Below are positions 56,476 through 64,000 of a stretch of DNA of 64,000 nucleotides, in pieces. The notes beneath the pieces were generated by a model that saw nothing but the letters and a program-made list of their open reading frames with translations, searched no databases and had not been told where the DNA came from. The stretch spans positions 4,836,001 to 4,900,000 of the forward strand of contig NZ_CP065373.1 in assembly GCF_015710575.1 (NCBI RefSeq). The letters are read 5' to 3'. The position numbers were made by a program, and so were the translations under genes. The stretch is from Mycolicibacterium mengxianglii. Lineage in GTDB: Bacteria; Actinomycetota; Actinomycetes; Mycobacteriales; Mycobacteriaceae. Numbering within the stretch: the first letter of the stretch is position 1; the number at the start of each line of letters is the position of its first letter.

Positions 56476-56518
56476 TTTCGCTGCCCGCCCGGCAACAGAA
56501 CTGACAAGTCAGCCCGCG

Positions 56519-57196
56519 CTACGAAGCGGTGAGCACCGAATCCAGCGCAGAGAGGAAGATCCCCAGCCCGTCGTCGGACGGACCGGTCAGGGCCTCGGTG
56601 GCGTGCTCGGGATGGGGCATGAGGCCCACGACCCGGCCATTGGCCGAGCTGATCCCGGCGATGTCACGCTGCGAGCCGTTGAGGTTGTCGACGTACCGGA
56701 ACACCACCCGGCCTTCACCCTCGAGTTCGTCGAGCACCTCGTCGGAGGCGACGTAACGCCCCTCCCCCGACTTCAACGGCACCAGAATCTCAGCACCAGG
56801 GTCGTAGCGCGACGTCCATGCCGAGTTCGTGCCCTCGACGCGGAGCCAGATGTCGCGGCACAGGAAATGCAGGCCGACGTTACGGGTCAGCGCACCGGGC
56901 AGCAGCCCGGTTTCGCACAGCACCTGGAAGCCGTTGCAGATGCCCAGTACCGGCATCCCACCCTTGGCCGCTTCCACCACTTCGGCCATAACCGGAGCGA
57001 AACGCGCGATGGCGCCGGCCCGCAGGTAGTCGCCGTAGGAGAAGCCGCCGGGGACGATCACCGCGTCGACACCTTTGAGGTCAGCGTCGGCGTGCCACAG
57101 GCTGACCGGTTCGGCGCCCGCCAACCGGGCGGCCCGAGCCGCGTCGATGTCATCGAGCGTGCCGGGAAAGGTGATGACTCCGACGCGCGCGCTCAC
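56519..57196 (-). CDS. purQ: Phosphoribosylformylglycinamidine synthase subunit PurQ
   Basis: 225 residues. Class I glutamine amidotransferase: nucleophile Cys in [13 protein letters not shown], catalytic His/Glu in MPHPEH, oxyanion region [11 protein letters not shown]. Supplies ammonia to PurL through PurS. Overlaps purS by 4 bp. Confidence 0.97.
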   Translation of the reverse strand: MSARVGVITFPGTLDDIDAARAARLAGAEPVSLWHADADLKGVDAVIVPGGFSYGDYLRAGAIARFAPVMAEVVEAAKGGMPVLGICNGFQVLCETGLLPGALTRNVGLHFLCRDIWLRVEGTNSAWTSRYDPGAEILVPLKSGEGRYVASDEVLDELEGEGRVVFRYVDNLNGSQRDIAGISSANGRVVGLMPHPEHATEALTGPSDDGLGIFLSALDSVLTAS

Positions 57197-57432
57197 GCGG
57201 GCTCCCTCGTCACGGTCCAGTCTTCGATCACAGTGTTCGCCAGCAGGGATTCGGCGATCTCGGCGAGCGCATCATCACTGACACTGTCATCGACTTCGAG
57301 TTCGAACCGCTTGCCCTGCCGGACATCTGAGATGCCACCATGTCCGAGTCGGCCCAGAGCGCCGACGATCGCCTGGCCCTGCGGGTCGAGAATCTCGGCC
57401 TTGGGCATCACATGAACAACTACCCGGGCCAC
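57193..57432 (-). CDS. purS: Phosphoribosylformylglycinamidine synthase subunit PurS
   Basis: 79 residues, the standard PurS length. [39 protein letters not shown] and [15 protein letters not shown] are diagnostic. Bridges PurQ and PurL. GTG 57432 is chosen: GAGGAG lies directly upstream and the protein then starts ARVVV as in relatives. Confidence 0.96.
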   Translation of the reverse strand: MARVVVHVMPKAEILDPQGQAIVGALGRLGHGGISDVRQGKRFELEVDDSVSDDALAEIAESLLANTVIEDWTVTREPA

Positions 57433-57473
57433 CTGTGGCTCCTCGCTGATCGATACGTGTGGTCGGGTCAACT

Positions 57474-58145
57474 CTACCCACACGACGACAGGTAGGCCCC
57501 GCACAGCGGGTCGGCCATGGCGTCGAGCACCCGCGCATCGGGTAGCGGGTTCCACGGCTCGGTGACCACACGCCCCGGCGGTGGGGTGACCCACAGCACA
57601 AGCTCGGAGATGGTGCTGCTCTGCGGATGGGCCACCAGGTACTGATGGACAACCTGCGGCCCGGAGATGACGGCGGCCATCCGGTCCCCGTCCGACGTGG
57701 TGATCGACGGGGAGAACTGCGGCGCGGCGGCCTGGCAGTTACGCAGATCGGCCACCGCCTGGTCGAACACCGAGGTCACCAGCTGCCCACCGCGCCACGT
57801 CTCCCCACGCCAGTGCAGGACCTGGGCCCGCAACTGCCATTGCCCCGGTGGAGCCGCCACCTCGGTCTTGGCCGCCACCACGTAGCGACGGGGATCGTCG
57901 TCGCGTTGTGGGCTCGCGCACAACTCCTCGAAGTAGAACCTCGGGTTGCGCACGGGTGCTGCCAGCCCGGCCAGCAGCGGCCAGTGTGAGCTGGTGTCCA
58001 TCGGCAGACTCCCCGGCGCCGGCCAGGCGGTAGCCGGAATGCGATCACAGGTCGGCGGACAGCTCTCGGTGGGCAGCGCACCGCCCACCGGCGCCACCAC
58101 CAACGCGCATCCCACCAACAGACCAGCCATGATCAGACGGACCAT
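57474..58145 (-). CDS. Secreted mycobacterial protein of unknown function
   Basis: 223 residues from ATG 58145. Signal peptide (LIMAGLLVGCALVVAPVGGA) then a Cys/Pro-rich start (ESCPPTCDRIP) and a domain with six or so cysteines (LCASPQ, LRNCQAAA, PLCGAYLSSCG). Exported; may be disulfide-bonded. Located just upstream of purS on the same strand but probably separately regulated. I do not recognise a named family beyond mycobacterial secreted ATPase-like hypothetical proteins. Confidence 0.82.
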   Translation of the reverse strand: MVRLIMAGLLVGCALVVAPVGGALPTESCPPTCDRIPATAWPAPGSLPMDTSSHWPLLAGLAAPVRNPRFYFEELCASPQRDDDPRRYVVAAKTEVAAPPGQWQLRAQVLHWRGETWRGGQLVTSVFDQAVADLRNCQAAAPQFSPSITTSDGDRMAAVISGPQVVHQYLVAHPQSSTISELVLWVTPPPGRVVTEPWNPLPDARVLDAMADPLCGAYLSSCG

Positions 58146-58182
58146 CGCACCCCCTCGACACCCCTGGCGCACAATCGTAAGC

Positions 58183-58821
58183 ATGGAACTGACGCATTTC
58201 GGGCATTCGTGCCTTCTCGCGAACTTCCCGAACACCACGGTCTTGTTCGACCCCGGCAATTTCTCCCATGGATTCGAGGGCATCACCGGGTTGTCGGCGA
58301 TCCTGATCACCCATCAACACCCCGATCACGCGGATCCGGAGCGGCTGCCCGCACTGGTGAAGGCCAACCCGCACGCGGCGTTGTATGCCGACCCGCAGAC
58401 CGCCGCTCAGCTGGGCGGAGCGTGGACCGCGGTGAACGTCGGTGACGAGTTCTCCATCGGCGAGCTCACCGTCCGCGGGGTCGGCGGTACGCATGCGGTC
58501 ATCCACCCGGAAATACCTGTCGTGGACAATATTTCGTACCTGGTCGGCGACGGCGAGCATCCGGCGAAGTTGATGCACCCCGGTGACGCGTTGTTCGTTC
58601 CCGACGAGCCGGTTGACGTACTGGCCACCCCCGCAGCGGCACCCTGGATGAAGATCTCCGAGGCCGTCGACTATCTGCGCGCCGTGGCACCCACTCATGC
58701 GGTGCCCATCCACCAGGGCATCATCGCCAAGGAGGCACGGGGGGTCTACTACGGCCGTTTGACCGAGATGACCGACACCGACTTCCGGGTGCTGCAAGAA
58801 GAGTCGACTCTCGAGCTGTAG
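58183..58821 (+). CDS. MBL-fold metallo-hydrolase
   Basis: 212 residues. Metallo-beta-lactamase fold: ELTHFGHSCLL start, metal motif THQHPDHADPE (HxHxDH), then GTHAVIH and MHPGD giving further ligands, AVPIHQG the last. This UlaG-like short form suits a phosphodiesterase or lactonase; substrate unknown. Divergent from the secreted protein and convergent with the FAD dehydrogenase (3 bp between stops). Confidence 0.9.
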   Translation: MELTHFGHSCLLANFPNTTVLFDPGNFSHGFEGITGLSAILITHQHPDHADPERLPALVKANPHAALYADPQTAAQLGGAWTAVNVGDEFSIGELTVRGVGGTHAVIHPEIPVVDNISYLVGDGEHPAKLMHPGDALFVPDEPVDVLATPAAAPWMKISEAVDYLRAVAPTHAVPIHQGIIAKEARGVYYGRLTEMTDTDFRVLQEESTLEL

Positions 58822-58823
58822 GG

Positions 58824-60464
58824 CTACGCGATATCTCGGGCGGCGCCGCGGCCGGCGGCGCGACCGGAGAAGATGCACCCGCCCAGGAAGGTGCCCTCCA
58901 GCGACCGGTAACCGTGCACCCCGCCGCCGCCGAAGCCGGCCACCTCGCCGGCGGCATACAGCCCCGGTATCGCAGTGCCGCCGTCCGCGAGCACTCGCGC
59001 GTCCAGATCGGTTTCCAAGCCGCCCAACGTTTTCCGCGTCAGGATGTGCAGTTTCACCGCGATCATCGGCCCGGCCTTGGGGTCGGTGAGCCGGTGCGGC
59101 GCCACCACCCGGGTGATCCGGTCTGCGAGGTATCCCCGCGCGCCGCGGATCGCGGTGATTTGGCCGTCCTTGGTGTAGCCGTTGGCGACCTCCCGGTCCC
59201 GCGCTGTCACCTCGGCTTCCACCGTCGCGAAGTCCAACTGTTCCACCTCGGGGATGCCGTTCATGGCGGTGACCAGTTCGCGCAGGGTGCCGGCGCTGAC
59301 GAAGTCCGCGCCGCGGTCGACAAAGGCCTGCACCGGTGGCGGCGGGCCCGGCCGTACCCGCTGCAGCACCTTGCGCACGTCACGTTCGGTCAGGTCGGGA
59401 TTCTGCTCCTGGCCGGAAAGGCTGAACTCCTTTTCGATGATCCGGGCATTGAGGATGAACCAGGTGTAGTCGTGGCCGGAGCGGACGATGTGTTCGAGGG
59501 TGCCCAAGGTGTCGAAGCCCGGATACAGCGGGCCGGGCAAGCGCTTACCGGTCGCGTCCAGCCACAACGACGACGGGCCGGGCAGAATCCGGATGCCGTG
59601 GTTGGGCCAGATCGGGTCGTAGTTGGTGATGCCCTCGGTGTAGTGCCACATCCGGTCCCGGTTGATCACCCGCGCACCGATCGACTCGGTGATGCTGATC
59701 ATCCGGCCGTCGACGTGCGCGGGCACCCCGGCCAGTAGCTGATCGGGCACTCGTCCCATCCGCGGCGGCCAGTTCTTGCGGATCAACTCCAGATTCGCCC
59801 CGATACCGCCGCTGGTGACGACTACCGCAGACGCTCGAAATTCGAACTCACCCACTGAATTCCGCGACGAGGCGACACCTCGTGCCGTGGTCGACGGTTC
59901 CAGCACAGTGCCACGGACACCCACCACGGCGCTCTGTTCGATGATCAGCTCGTCGACCTGGTGGCGGTGGGCGAAACGCACCCGCGGGTTGTCCCGCAGC
60001 CGTCGCGCGAAGACCTCGACCAATCCGGGGCCGGTGCCCCAGGTGATGTGGAACCGGGGCACCGAGTTGCCATGGCCGCGGGCGTCGTAACCGCCGCGTT
60101 CAGCCCAGCCCACCAGCGGGAATATCTGGTGGCCGCGTTCCCGCAGCCAACTGCGTTTCTCCCCGGCGGCGAAATCGACGTACGCGTGCGCCCACTGCCG
60201 GGGCCAGTAATCCTCCGGCCGGTCGAACCCGGCGGTGCCGAGCCAATCCTGCAGCGCGAGTTCGTGACTGTCCCGGATACCCAGGCGGCGCTGTTCGGGG
60301 CTGTCCACAAAGAACAGCCCGCCGAAGGACCAGAACGCCTGGCCGCCCAGATTGGCTTCGTTCTCCTGCTCGACGACGAGTACCCGCTTACCCCGTTCGA
60401 CCAGTTCACAGGCGGCTACCAGCCCCGCGATACCGGCCCCGACCACGATGACGTCAGCGTCCAT
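58824..60464 (-). CDS. FAD-binding dehydrogenase (KstD/fumarate-reductase-like)
   Basis: 546 residues. FAD-binding GAGIAGLVAACEL at the N-terminus, VVVTSGGIGANLELI, LHILTRKTLGGLETD and the C-terminal GLYAAGEVAGFGGGGVHGYR with SLEGTFLGGCIFSGR, typical of the 3-ketosteroid dehydrogenase/fumarate reductase flavoprotein group (Rv0785 equivalent). Substrate unknown. ATG 60464 has TACCGT (60472-60477) seven bases upstream, a leaderless start. Confidence 0.9.
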   Translation of the reverse strand: MDADVIVVGAGIAGLVAACELVERGKRVLVVEQENEANLGGQAFWSFGGLFFVDSPEQRRLGIRDSHELALQDWLGTAGFDRPEDYWPRQWAHAYVDFAAGEKRSWLRERGHQIFPLVGWAERGGYDARGHGNSVPRFHITWGTGPGLVEVFARRLRDNPRVRFAHRHQVDELIIEQSAVVGVRGTVLEPSTTARGVASSRNSVGEFEFRASAVVVTSGGIGANLELIRKNWPPRMGRVPDQLLAGVPAHVDGRMISITESIGARVINRDRMWHYTEGITNYDPIWPNHGIRILPGPSSLWLDATGKRLPGPLYPGFDTLGTLEHIVRSGHDYTWFILNARIIEKEFSLSGQEQNPDLTERDVRKVLQRVRPGPPPPVQAFVDRGADFVSAGTLRELVTAMNGIPEVEQLDFATVEAEVTARDREVANGYTKDGQITAIRGARGYLADRITRVVAPHRLTDPKAGPMIAVKLHILTRKTLGGLETDLDARVLADGGTAIPGLYAAGEVAGFGGGGVHGYRSLEGTFLGGCIFSGRAAGRGAARDIA

Positions 60465-60481
60465 GACCTCAACGGTACGGT

Positions 60482-61186
60482 CTACGCGGCATCCAAAAGG
60501 GCAGGACGCGGTGTCCACCGGTAGACCGTGGGCGTGCAGCCGTGCATCAGGGCCAGATCCACGGCGTCGAGCACGGCCTGTCGCGGGCCCGGTTCGTGCA
60601 ACTGCCGAGCGGACACCGCGAGGCGGACGATACCGCCGCGGCGCGCGGTCCGATCAGCGGAGAGCACCAGGGTTCGGCACCACCACGGTTCGGCGAGGAA
60701 GCCCGCCCCGATGCCCAGGACCCTGGTGCGTACGGTGGCCTCCCGGATCATGTCGGTGATGCCCGACAAACCTGCAAGCAACCGGAACCCGTTGCGGGGC
60801 AATGCCATTGTCACTCCAGGCGACACCATCCAGCCGGGCGCGGCAAACAGCCGGGTGCGCAGGCCGAGGTGCTCGAGTATGCGGTCGGCGGCCATCAGCC
60901 GCAGATTCGCCTCGTGCGCCTGCAGTACCGCGAATTCACTGCGGCGGTGCTTGGTGGCCGCTTCGTCGTAGCCGTGCAGGACGATCGCGTCACCGGCGGA
61001 GCGGCGCTCGGTCAGCCAGTCCGCGGTCGGCCTGTCCCCGTCGAGTCTGTAGCCGCCCTTGAGCCGCGGCGCCACGAACAACGACAGCGGGACCGACCGC
61101 GCGCGAAGTTGCTCGCTGAACCCGATCGCATGGGGCAGCGTGCGGGTGTCGAGCCCGGAGACCGAGACGATCAGCTGCCCTGCCAT
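60482..61186 (-). CDS. DUF2334/polysaccharide-deacetylase-like protein (Rv0784-like)
   Basis: 234 residues. VSVSGLDTRTLPHAIGFSEQL, VPLSLFVAPRLKGG, DAIVLHGYDEA and the C-terminal RPALLDAA region are those of mycobacterial DUF2334 proteins, which share the NodB-like barrel of polysaccharide deacetylases. The conserved His/Asp metal set appears in LHGYDE. Role unknown. Upstream of the FAD dehydrogenase and same strand (18-bp gap). Confidence 0.82.
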   Translation of the reverse strand: MAGQLIVSVSGLDTRTLPHAIGFSEQLRARSVPLSLFVAPRLKGGYRLDGDRPTADWLTERRSAGDAIVLHGYDEAATKHRRSEFAVLQAHEANLRLMAADRILEHLGLRTRLFAAPGWMVSPGVTMALPRNGFRLLAGLSGITDMIREATVRTRVLGIGAGFLAEPWWCRTLVLSADRTARRGGIVRLAVSARQLHEPGPRQAVLDAVDLALMHGCTPTVYRWTPRPALLDAA

Positions 61187-61245
61187 GCCCGAAGTGTCGC
61201 AACCGCAGGTTTCCAGCGGGTGTCAGACACCCGGACACCAGATGG

Positions 61246-61734
61246 CTATTCGGGCAGGACGGCTTCGATGGCGCTGACCACCTCGGGGGCGTCGGGGACG
61301 GTCTGCGGACGGAACCGGTTGACCACCTTGGCGCCGGGGGCGAGCAGGAACTTCTCGAAGTTCCACTGCACGTCGCCGGCCGCGCCCGAGGCATCGGGCG
61401 TCTTCGTCAGTTCCTCGTAGAGCGGGTGCCGCTCGGCACCGTTGACGTCGATCTTGGCCAACAGCGGGAACGTGACTCCGTAGGTGGTGGAGCAGAACGT
61501 CTGAATTTCCTCGGCACTGCCCGGTTCCTGCCCCATGAACTGGTTGCACGGCACGCCGATCACGGTCAGACCCCGGTCAGCGTAGTCGCGTGCCAGCTGT
61601 TCGAGGGCGCTGTACTGCGGTGTCAGACCGCATTTGGACGCCACGTTGACCAGCAGCACCGCACGGTCGGCGTAGTCGGCCAGCGAGGTCGGCTCGCCGT
61701 TCAGCGTGGTCAATGGGATGTCGGTCAGGCTCAT
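61246..61734 (-). CDS. Glutathione-peroxidase-family thiol peroxidase
   Basis: 162 residues. Peroxidatic Cys35 in NVASKCGLTPQY, Gln/Asn of the catalytic tetrad in GVPCNQFMGQEP, Trp and Asn in VQWNFEKFLL, and an extra Cys in IQTFCSTTYG. Lacks selenocysteine. Mycobacteria have no glutathione, so the electron donor is probably thioredoxin or mycothiol. Small gene between DUF2334 and ptrB, same strand. Confidence 0.93.
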   Translation of the reverse strand: MSLTDIPLTTLNGEPTSLADYADRAVLLVNVASKCGLTPQYSALEQLARDYADRGLTVIGVPCNQFMGQEPGSAEEIQTFCSTTYGVTFPLLAKIDVNGAERHPLYEELTKTPDASGAAGDVQWNFEKFLLAPGAKVVNRFRPQTVPDAPEVVSAIEAVLPE

Positions 61735-61758
61735 GGGTTGACGCTAACACCCGCCGGC

Positions 61759-63891
61759 TCAGTCGCCGAGGTCGTTCACTTGGCCACTGCCGTAACGGTC
61801 AGGGTCGGCGGTGGCCAGTAGCCATGCGTACTGGAACGCCACTTCCTTCCAGCGTTCGTAACGGCCACTGATCCCGCCGTGCCCGGCGGTCATCTGGGTC
61901 TTCAACAGCACCGGATGCTGATCGGTTTTGGTGTGCCGCAGTGCGGCAACCCATTTGGCCGGCTCGACGTAGTACACCCGGGTGTCGTTCAGCGATGTCA
62001 TCGCCAGGATCGGCGGGTAGTCGATAGCCGCGACATTCTCGTACGGCGAGTAGGACTTCATGTAGGCGTAGACGTCGCCGTCCTCGATGGGGTTGCCCCA
62101 CTCGTCCCATTCGGTGACCGTCAACGGCAGTGACGGGTCCAGGATCGTGGTCAGCGGATCGACGAACGGCACCTGGGCCAGGATCCCGGCGAAGGACTGC
62201 GGCGCCATGTTGGCCACCGCACCCATCAGCAGACCGCCGGCACTGCCACCGAGGGCCACCAGGTTCTGTGGGCGGGTCAGACCGGTCTCGACCAGATGCT
62301 GGGCCACTGCGATGAAATCGGTGAAGGTGTTTCGCTTTTCGAGCAGCTTTCCGTGTTCGTACCACAGCCTGCCCATCTCACCGCCACCGCGCACGTGGGC
62401 CACAGCGAACACCATGCCGCGGTCCAGCAGCGACAACCGGGCGATCGAGAATCGCGGATCCTCACACGATTCATAGGCGCCGTACCCGTACAGCAGTGCT
62501 GGAGCGGGCAATTCGATGTCAGCCCGGCTGACCACCGACACCGGCACGCGGGTGCCGTCCGGGGCCACCGCCCAGTCCCGACGCTCGGTGTACTCCTCGG
62601 GCCGGTAGTCACCCAGCACGGGTTGCTCGCGCAGCAGCGTCCGCTCCCCCGTCGCGAGGTCCATGTCGTACACGCGCACCGGGATGACGAACGACGTCGC
62701 GGCGATCCGCAGTCGCGGGGCGTCCCAGTTCGGGTTGCCCCCCAGACCGGCCGACATCAGTTCGGACTCGAATGACAGTTCCTCTGGTGCGGCGTATGCG
62801 CCCTCAGCGCTGATGGGCCACAACTGGATCCGTGGCAGCGCTTCGCGCCGATAACTCACCACCAGATGTCCGGCGAAGGCGTCGACCCCTTCGATCCGGA
62901 CGTCGTCGCGGTGCGGAATGAGGGTCCGCGCGGCCGTCGGATCGCTGACGGGCGCCTCGGTCAGGGTGAAGTTCACCGCGTTGTCGTTGTGCAGGATGAG
63001 GAACCGGTCCTCACCCCCGACCACGGCATGATCCACCGAGTACTCGACGCCTTCGCGGCGCGGAAGAATGCTGGTGAACTCGGCTGTGGTATCGGACGCA
63101 TCGGCGTAGAACACCTCTGACGTGATCGCCGAACCCGCCGCGATCAGCACGTAGGCATTGCTACGGGTACGCCCGACTCCGACCCAGAACTTCTCGTCCG
63201 GTTCGTGGAACACCTTCTGCCCCGGCTGGCCACTGCCCAGCCGGTGGCGCCACACTGTGTCCGGGCGCCACGCGTCATCCACGGTGGTGTAGTAGACGGT
63301 TTCGCTGTCGGCCGCCCAGGTGACCCCGGCGCCGATCCCGGCGATCTCATCGGCATACCGTTCACCGGTGCGTAAGTCCTTGAACCGCAGGGTGTATCGC
63401 TCGTCGCCCAGCACGTCGACCGAATACGCCAGGATGTTGCCATCCAGGCTCACACTGGCGGCGCCGAGGGAGAAGAACTCATGTCCTTCTGCTTCCAAGT
63501 TCTCGTCGAGCAGGACCAGCTCTCCCGGCACCTCGGTGTTTTCGTCGAGGCTCGGCGGTGTCCAGTCGTCCGGATCGCTGACCGGGCAACGGCAGTGCAC
63601 CCCGTACTGCTTTCCCTCGAAGCTTCGGCCGTAGTACCAGTAGTCGCCCCGACGGGTGGGCACCGACAGGTCGGTCTCTTTGGTCCTGGCTTTGATCTCA
63701 TCGAAGATGCGCTGGCGCAACGGTTCCAGCGGGGCGGTGATGTCGTCGGCGTAGGCGTTCTCGGCCTCCAGGTAGGCGATCACCTCGGGGTCGGTCTTCT
63801 CGCGCAGCCACTCGTAGGGGTCGACGAAGACGTCACCGTGGAATTCGCGACGGGTGTCGACGCGTTTGGCGACGGGAGGGGTGGCGCTCAT
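61759..63891 (-). CDS. ptrB: Oligopeptidase B (prolyl-oligopeptidase S9A family)
   Basis: 710 residues, intact. N-terminal beta-propeller (residues about 1-420) and C-terminal alpha/beta-hydrolase with Ser in [10 protein letters not shown], Asp in [12 protein letters not shown] and His in [13 protein letters not shown]. Cleaves peptides after basic residues; cytoplasmic. In M. tuberculosis the same locus is split into ptrBa and ptrBb. The ATG overlaps the purC stop by 4 bp (63888-63891). Confidence 0.95.
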   Translation of the reverse strand: MSATPPVAKRVDTRREFHGDVFVDPYEWLREKTDPEVIAYLEAENAYADDITAPLEPLRQRIFDEIKARTKETDLSVPTRRGDYWYYGRSFEGKQYGVHCRCPVSDPDDWTPPSLDENTEVPGELVLLDENLEAEGHEFFSLGAASVSLDGNILAYSVDVLGDERYTLRFKDLRTGERYADEIAGIGAGVTWAADSETVYYTTVDDAWRPDTVWRHRLGSGQPGQKVFHEPDEKFWVGVGRTRSNAYVLIAAGSAITSEVFYADASDTTAEFTSILPRREGVEYSVDHAVVGGEDRFLILHNDNAVNFTLTEAPVSDPTAARTLIPHRDDVRIEGVDAFAGHLVVSYRREALPRIQLWPISAEGAYAAPEELSFESELMSAGLGGNPNWDAPRLRIAATSFVIPVRVYDMDLATGERTLLREQPVLGDYRPEEYTERRDWAVAPDGTRVPVSVVSRADIELPAPALLYGYGAYESCEDPRFSIARLSLLDRGMVFAVAHVRGGGEMGRLWYEHGKLLEKRNTFTDFIAVAQHLVETGLTRPQNLVALGGSAGGLLMGAVANMAPQSFAGILAQVPFVDPLTTILDPSLPLTVTEWDEWGNPIEDGDVYAYMKSYSPYENVAAIDYPPILAMTSLNDTRVYYVEPAKWVAALRHTKTDQHPVLLKTQMTAGHGGISGRYERWKEVAFQYAWLLATADPDRYGSGQVNDLGD

Positions 63892-64000
63892 GCGTTCGGT
63901 CCAATCCAGTCGGCGAAGTCGAGTCCCGAAATGCGTTCGTAGGCCTCGATGTAACGGCTTCGGGTGGCGTCGACGATTTCGGTGGGCAATGGCGGCGGAG
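63888..64000 (-). CDS. purC: PurC (SAICAR synthetase), C-terminal end only
   Basis: About 37 codons before the TGA at 63888-63890; the rest lies beyond the right edge. [20 protein letters not shown] followed by [10 protein letters not shown] is the usual C-terminus of phosphoribosylaminoimidazole-succinocarboxamide synthase. Eighth step of purine synthesis. ATGA overlap with ptrB. Confidence 0.92.
   Translation of the reverse strand, partial: PPPLPTEIVDATRSRYIEAYERISGLDFADWIGPNA

Overview
High-GC actinobacterial DNA that is very probably from a Mycolicibacterium (a rapidly growing mycobacterium). The supporting genes are mshD (mycothiol), lmeA, desA1, an atypical GlnR, an F420-type LLM oxidoreductase, DUF732, a PknB-type kinase and a leaderless poly-cysteine leader. 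From 16.5 kb to the right end the gene order runs backwards through what I recall as M. tuberculosis Rv0780-Rv0826, with a phosphate-transport operon and several lineage-specific insertions. Species cannot be named from the sequence alone.

Layout. 0-2 kb: two SRPBCC genes, a UBP zinc finger and an NTF2-like gene. 2-14.3 kb: a large accessory sugar-alcohol cluster. Ten tightly overlapping minus-strand genes (SIS isomerase, FGGY kinase, RPE-like barrel, two zinc dehydrogenases, an SDR, ABC ATPase, permease, two near-identical lipoprotein binding proteins) face a SorC-type regulator and a second SDR, with a palindromic operator between them. 14.3-16.6 kb: cation diffusion facilitator, small lipoprotein, LLM oxidoreductase. 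16.6-17.2 kb: tRNA-Glu, -Asp and -Phe in one unit, and tRNA-Lys on the other strand. 17.6-25.9 kb: DUF732, Ser/Thr kinase, a short membrane protein, MpaB/DUF2236, TetR, DesA1 desaturase, Dus, LCP ligase. 25.9-30.8 kb: phoU and pstSCAB, converging on a perfect hairpin and each preceded by Pho-box-like 11-bp repeats. 30.8-37 kb: mshD-glnR, lmeA-thiX, then a cysteine-responsive leader with DUF4395, cysA2 and sseC, then a 32-residue membrane protein coupled to a nitrobindin-like protein. 36.7-40 kb: a polar amino-acid ABC transporter with an apparent frameshift in its permease, flanked by two related Cys-Cys lipoproteins. 40-48 kb: pabC-like, ygfZ, DUF3073, purM and purF, the last two separated by an opposite-strand cupin gene, a 33-nt poly-C tract and an SDR/DUF2867 gene. 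48-64 kb: PPOX, CPBP protease, alpha/beta hydrolase, purL, pepC, Dyp peroxidase plus encapsulin, purQ-purS, a secreted protein, MBL hydrolase, FAD dehydrogenase, DUF2334, glutathione peroxidase, intact ptrB and the 3' end of purC.

How the genes work together. The polyol cluster looks like a complete import, oxidation, phosphorylation, epimerisation and isomerisation route. The pst genes and phoU form a phosphate-starvation unit. The poly-Cys leader should tie sulfur-transfer genes to cysteine supply. purM, F, L, Q, S and C give most of the early de novo purine pathway. Dyp and encapsulin form a loaded nanocompartment. Many genes here carry a TANNNT box 6-7 nt before the start codon, the layout of leaderless mycobacterial transcripts.
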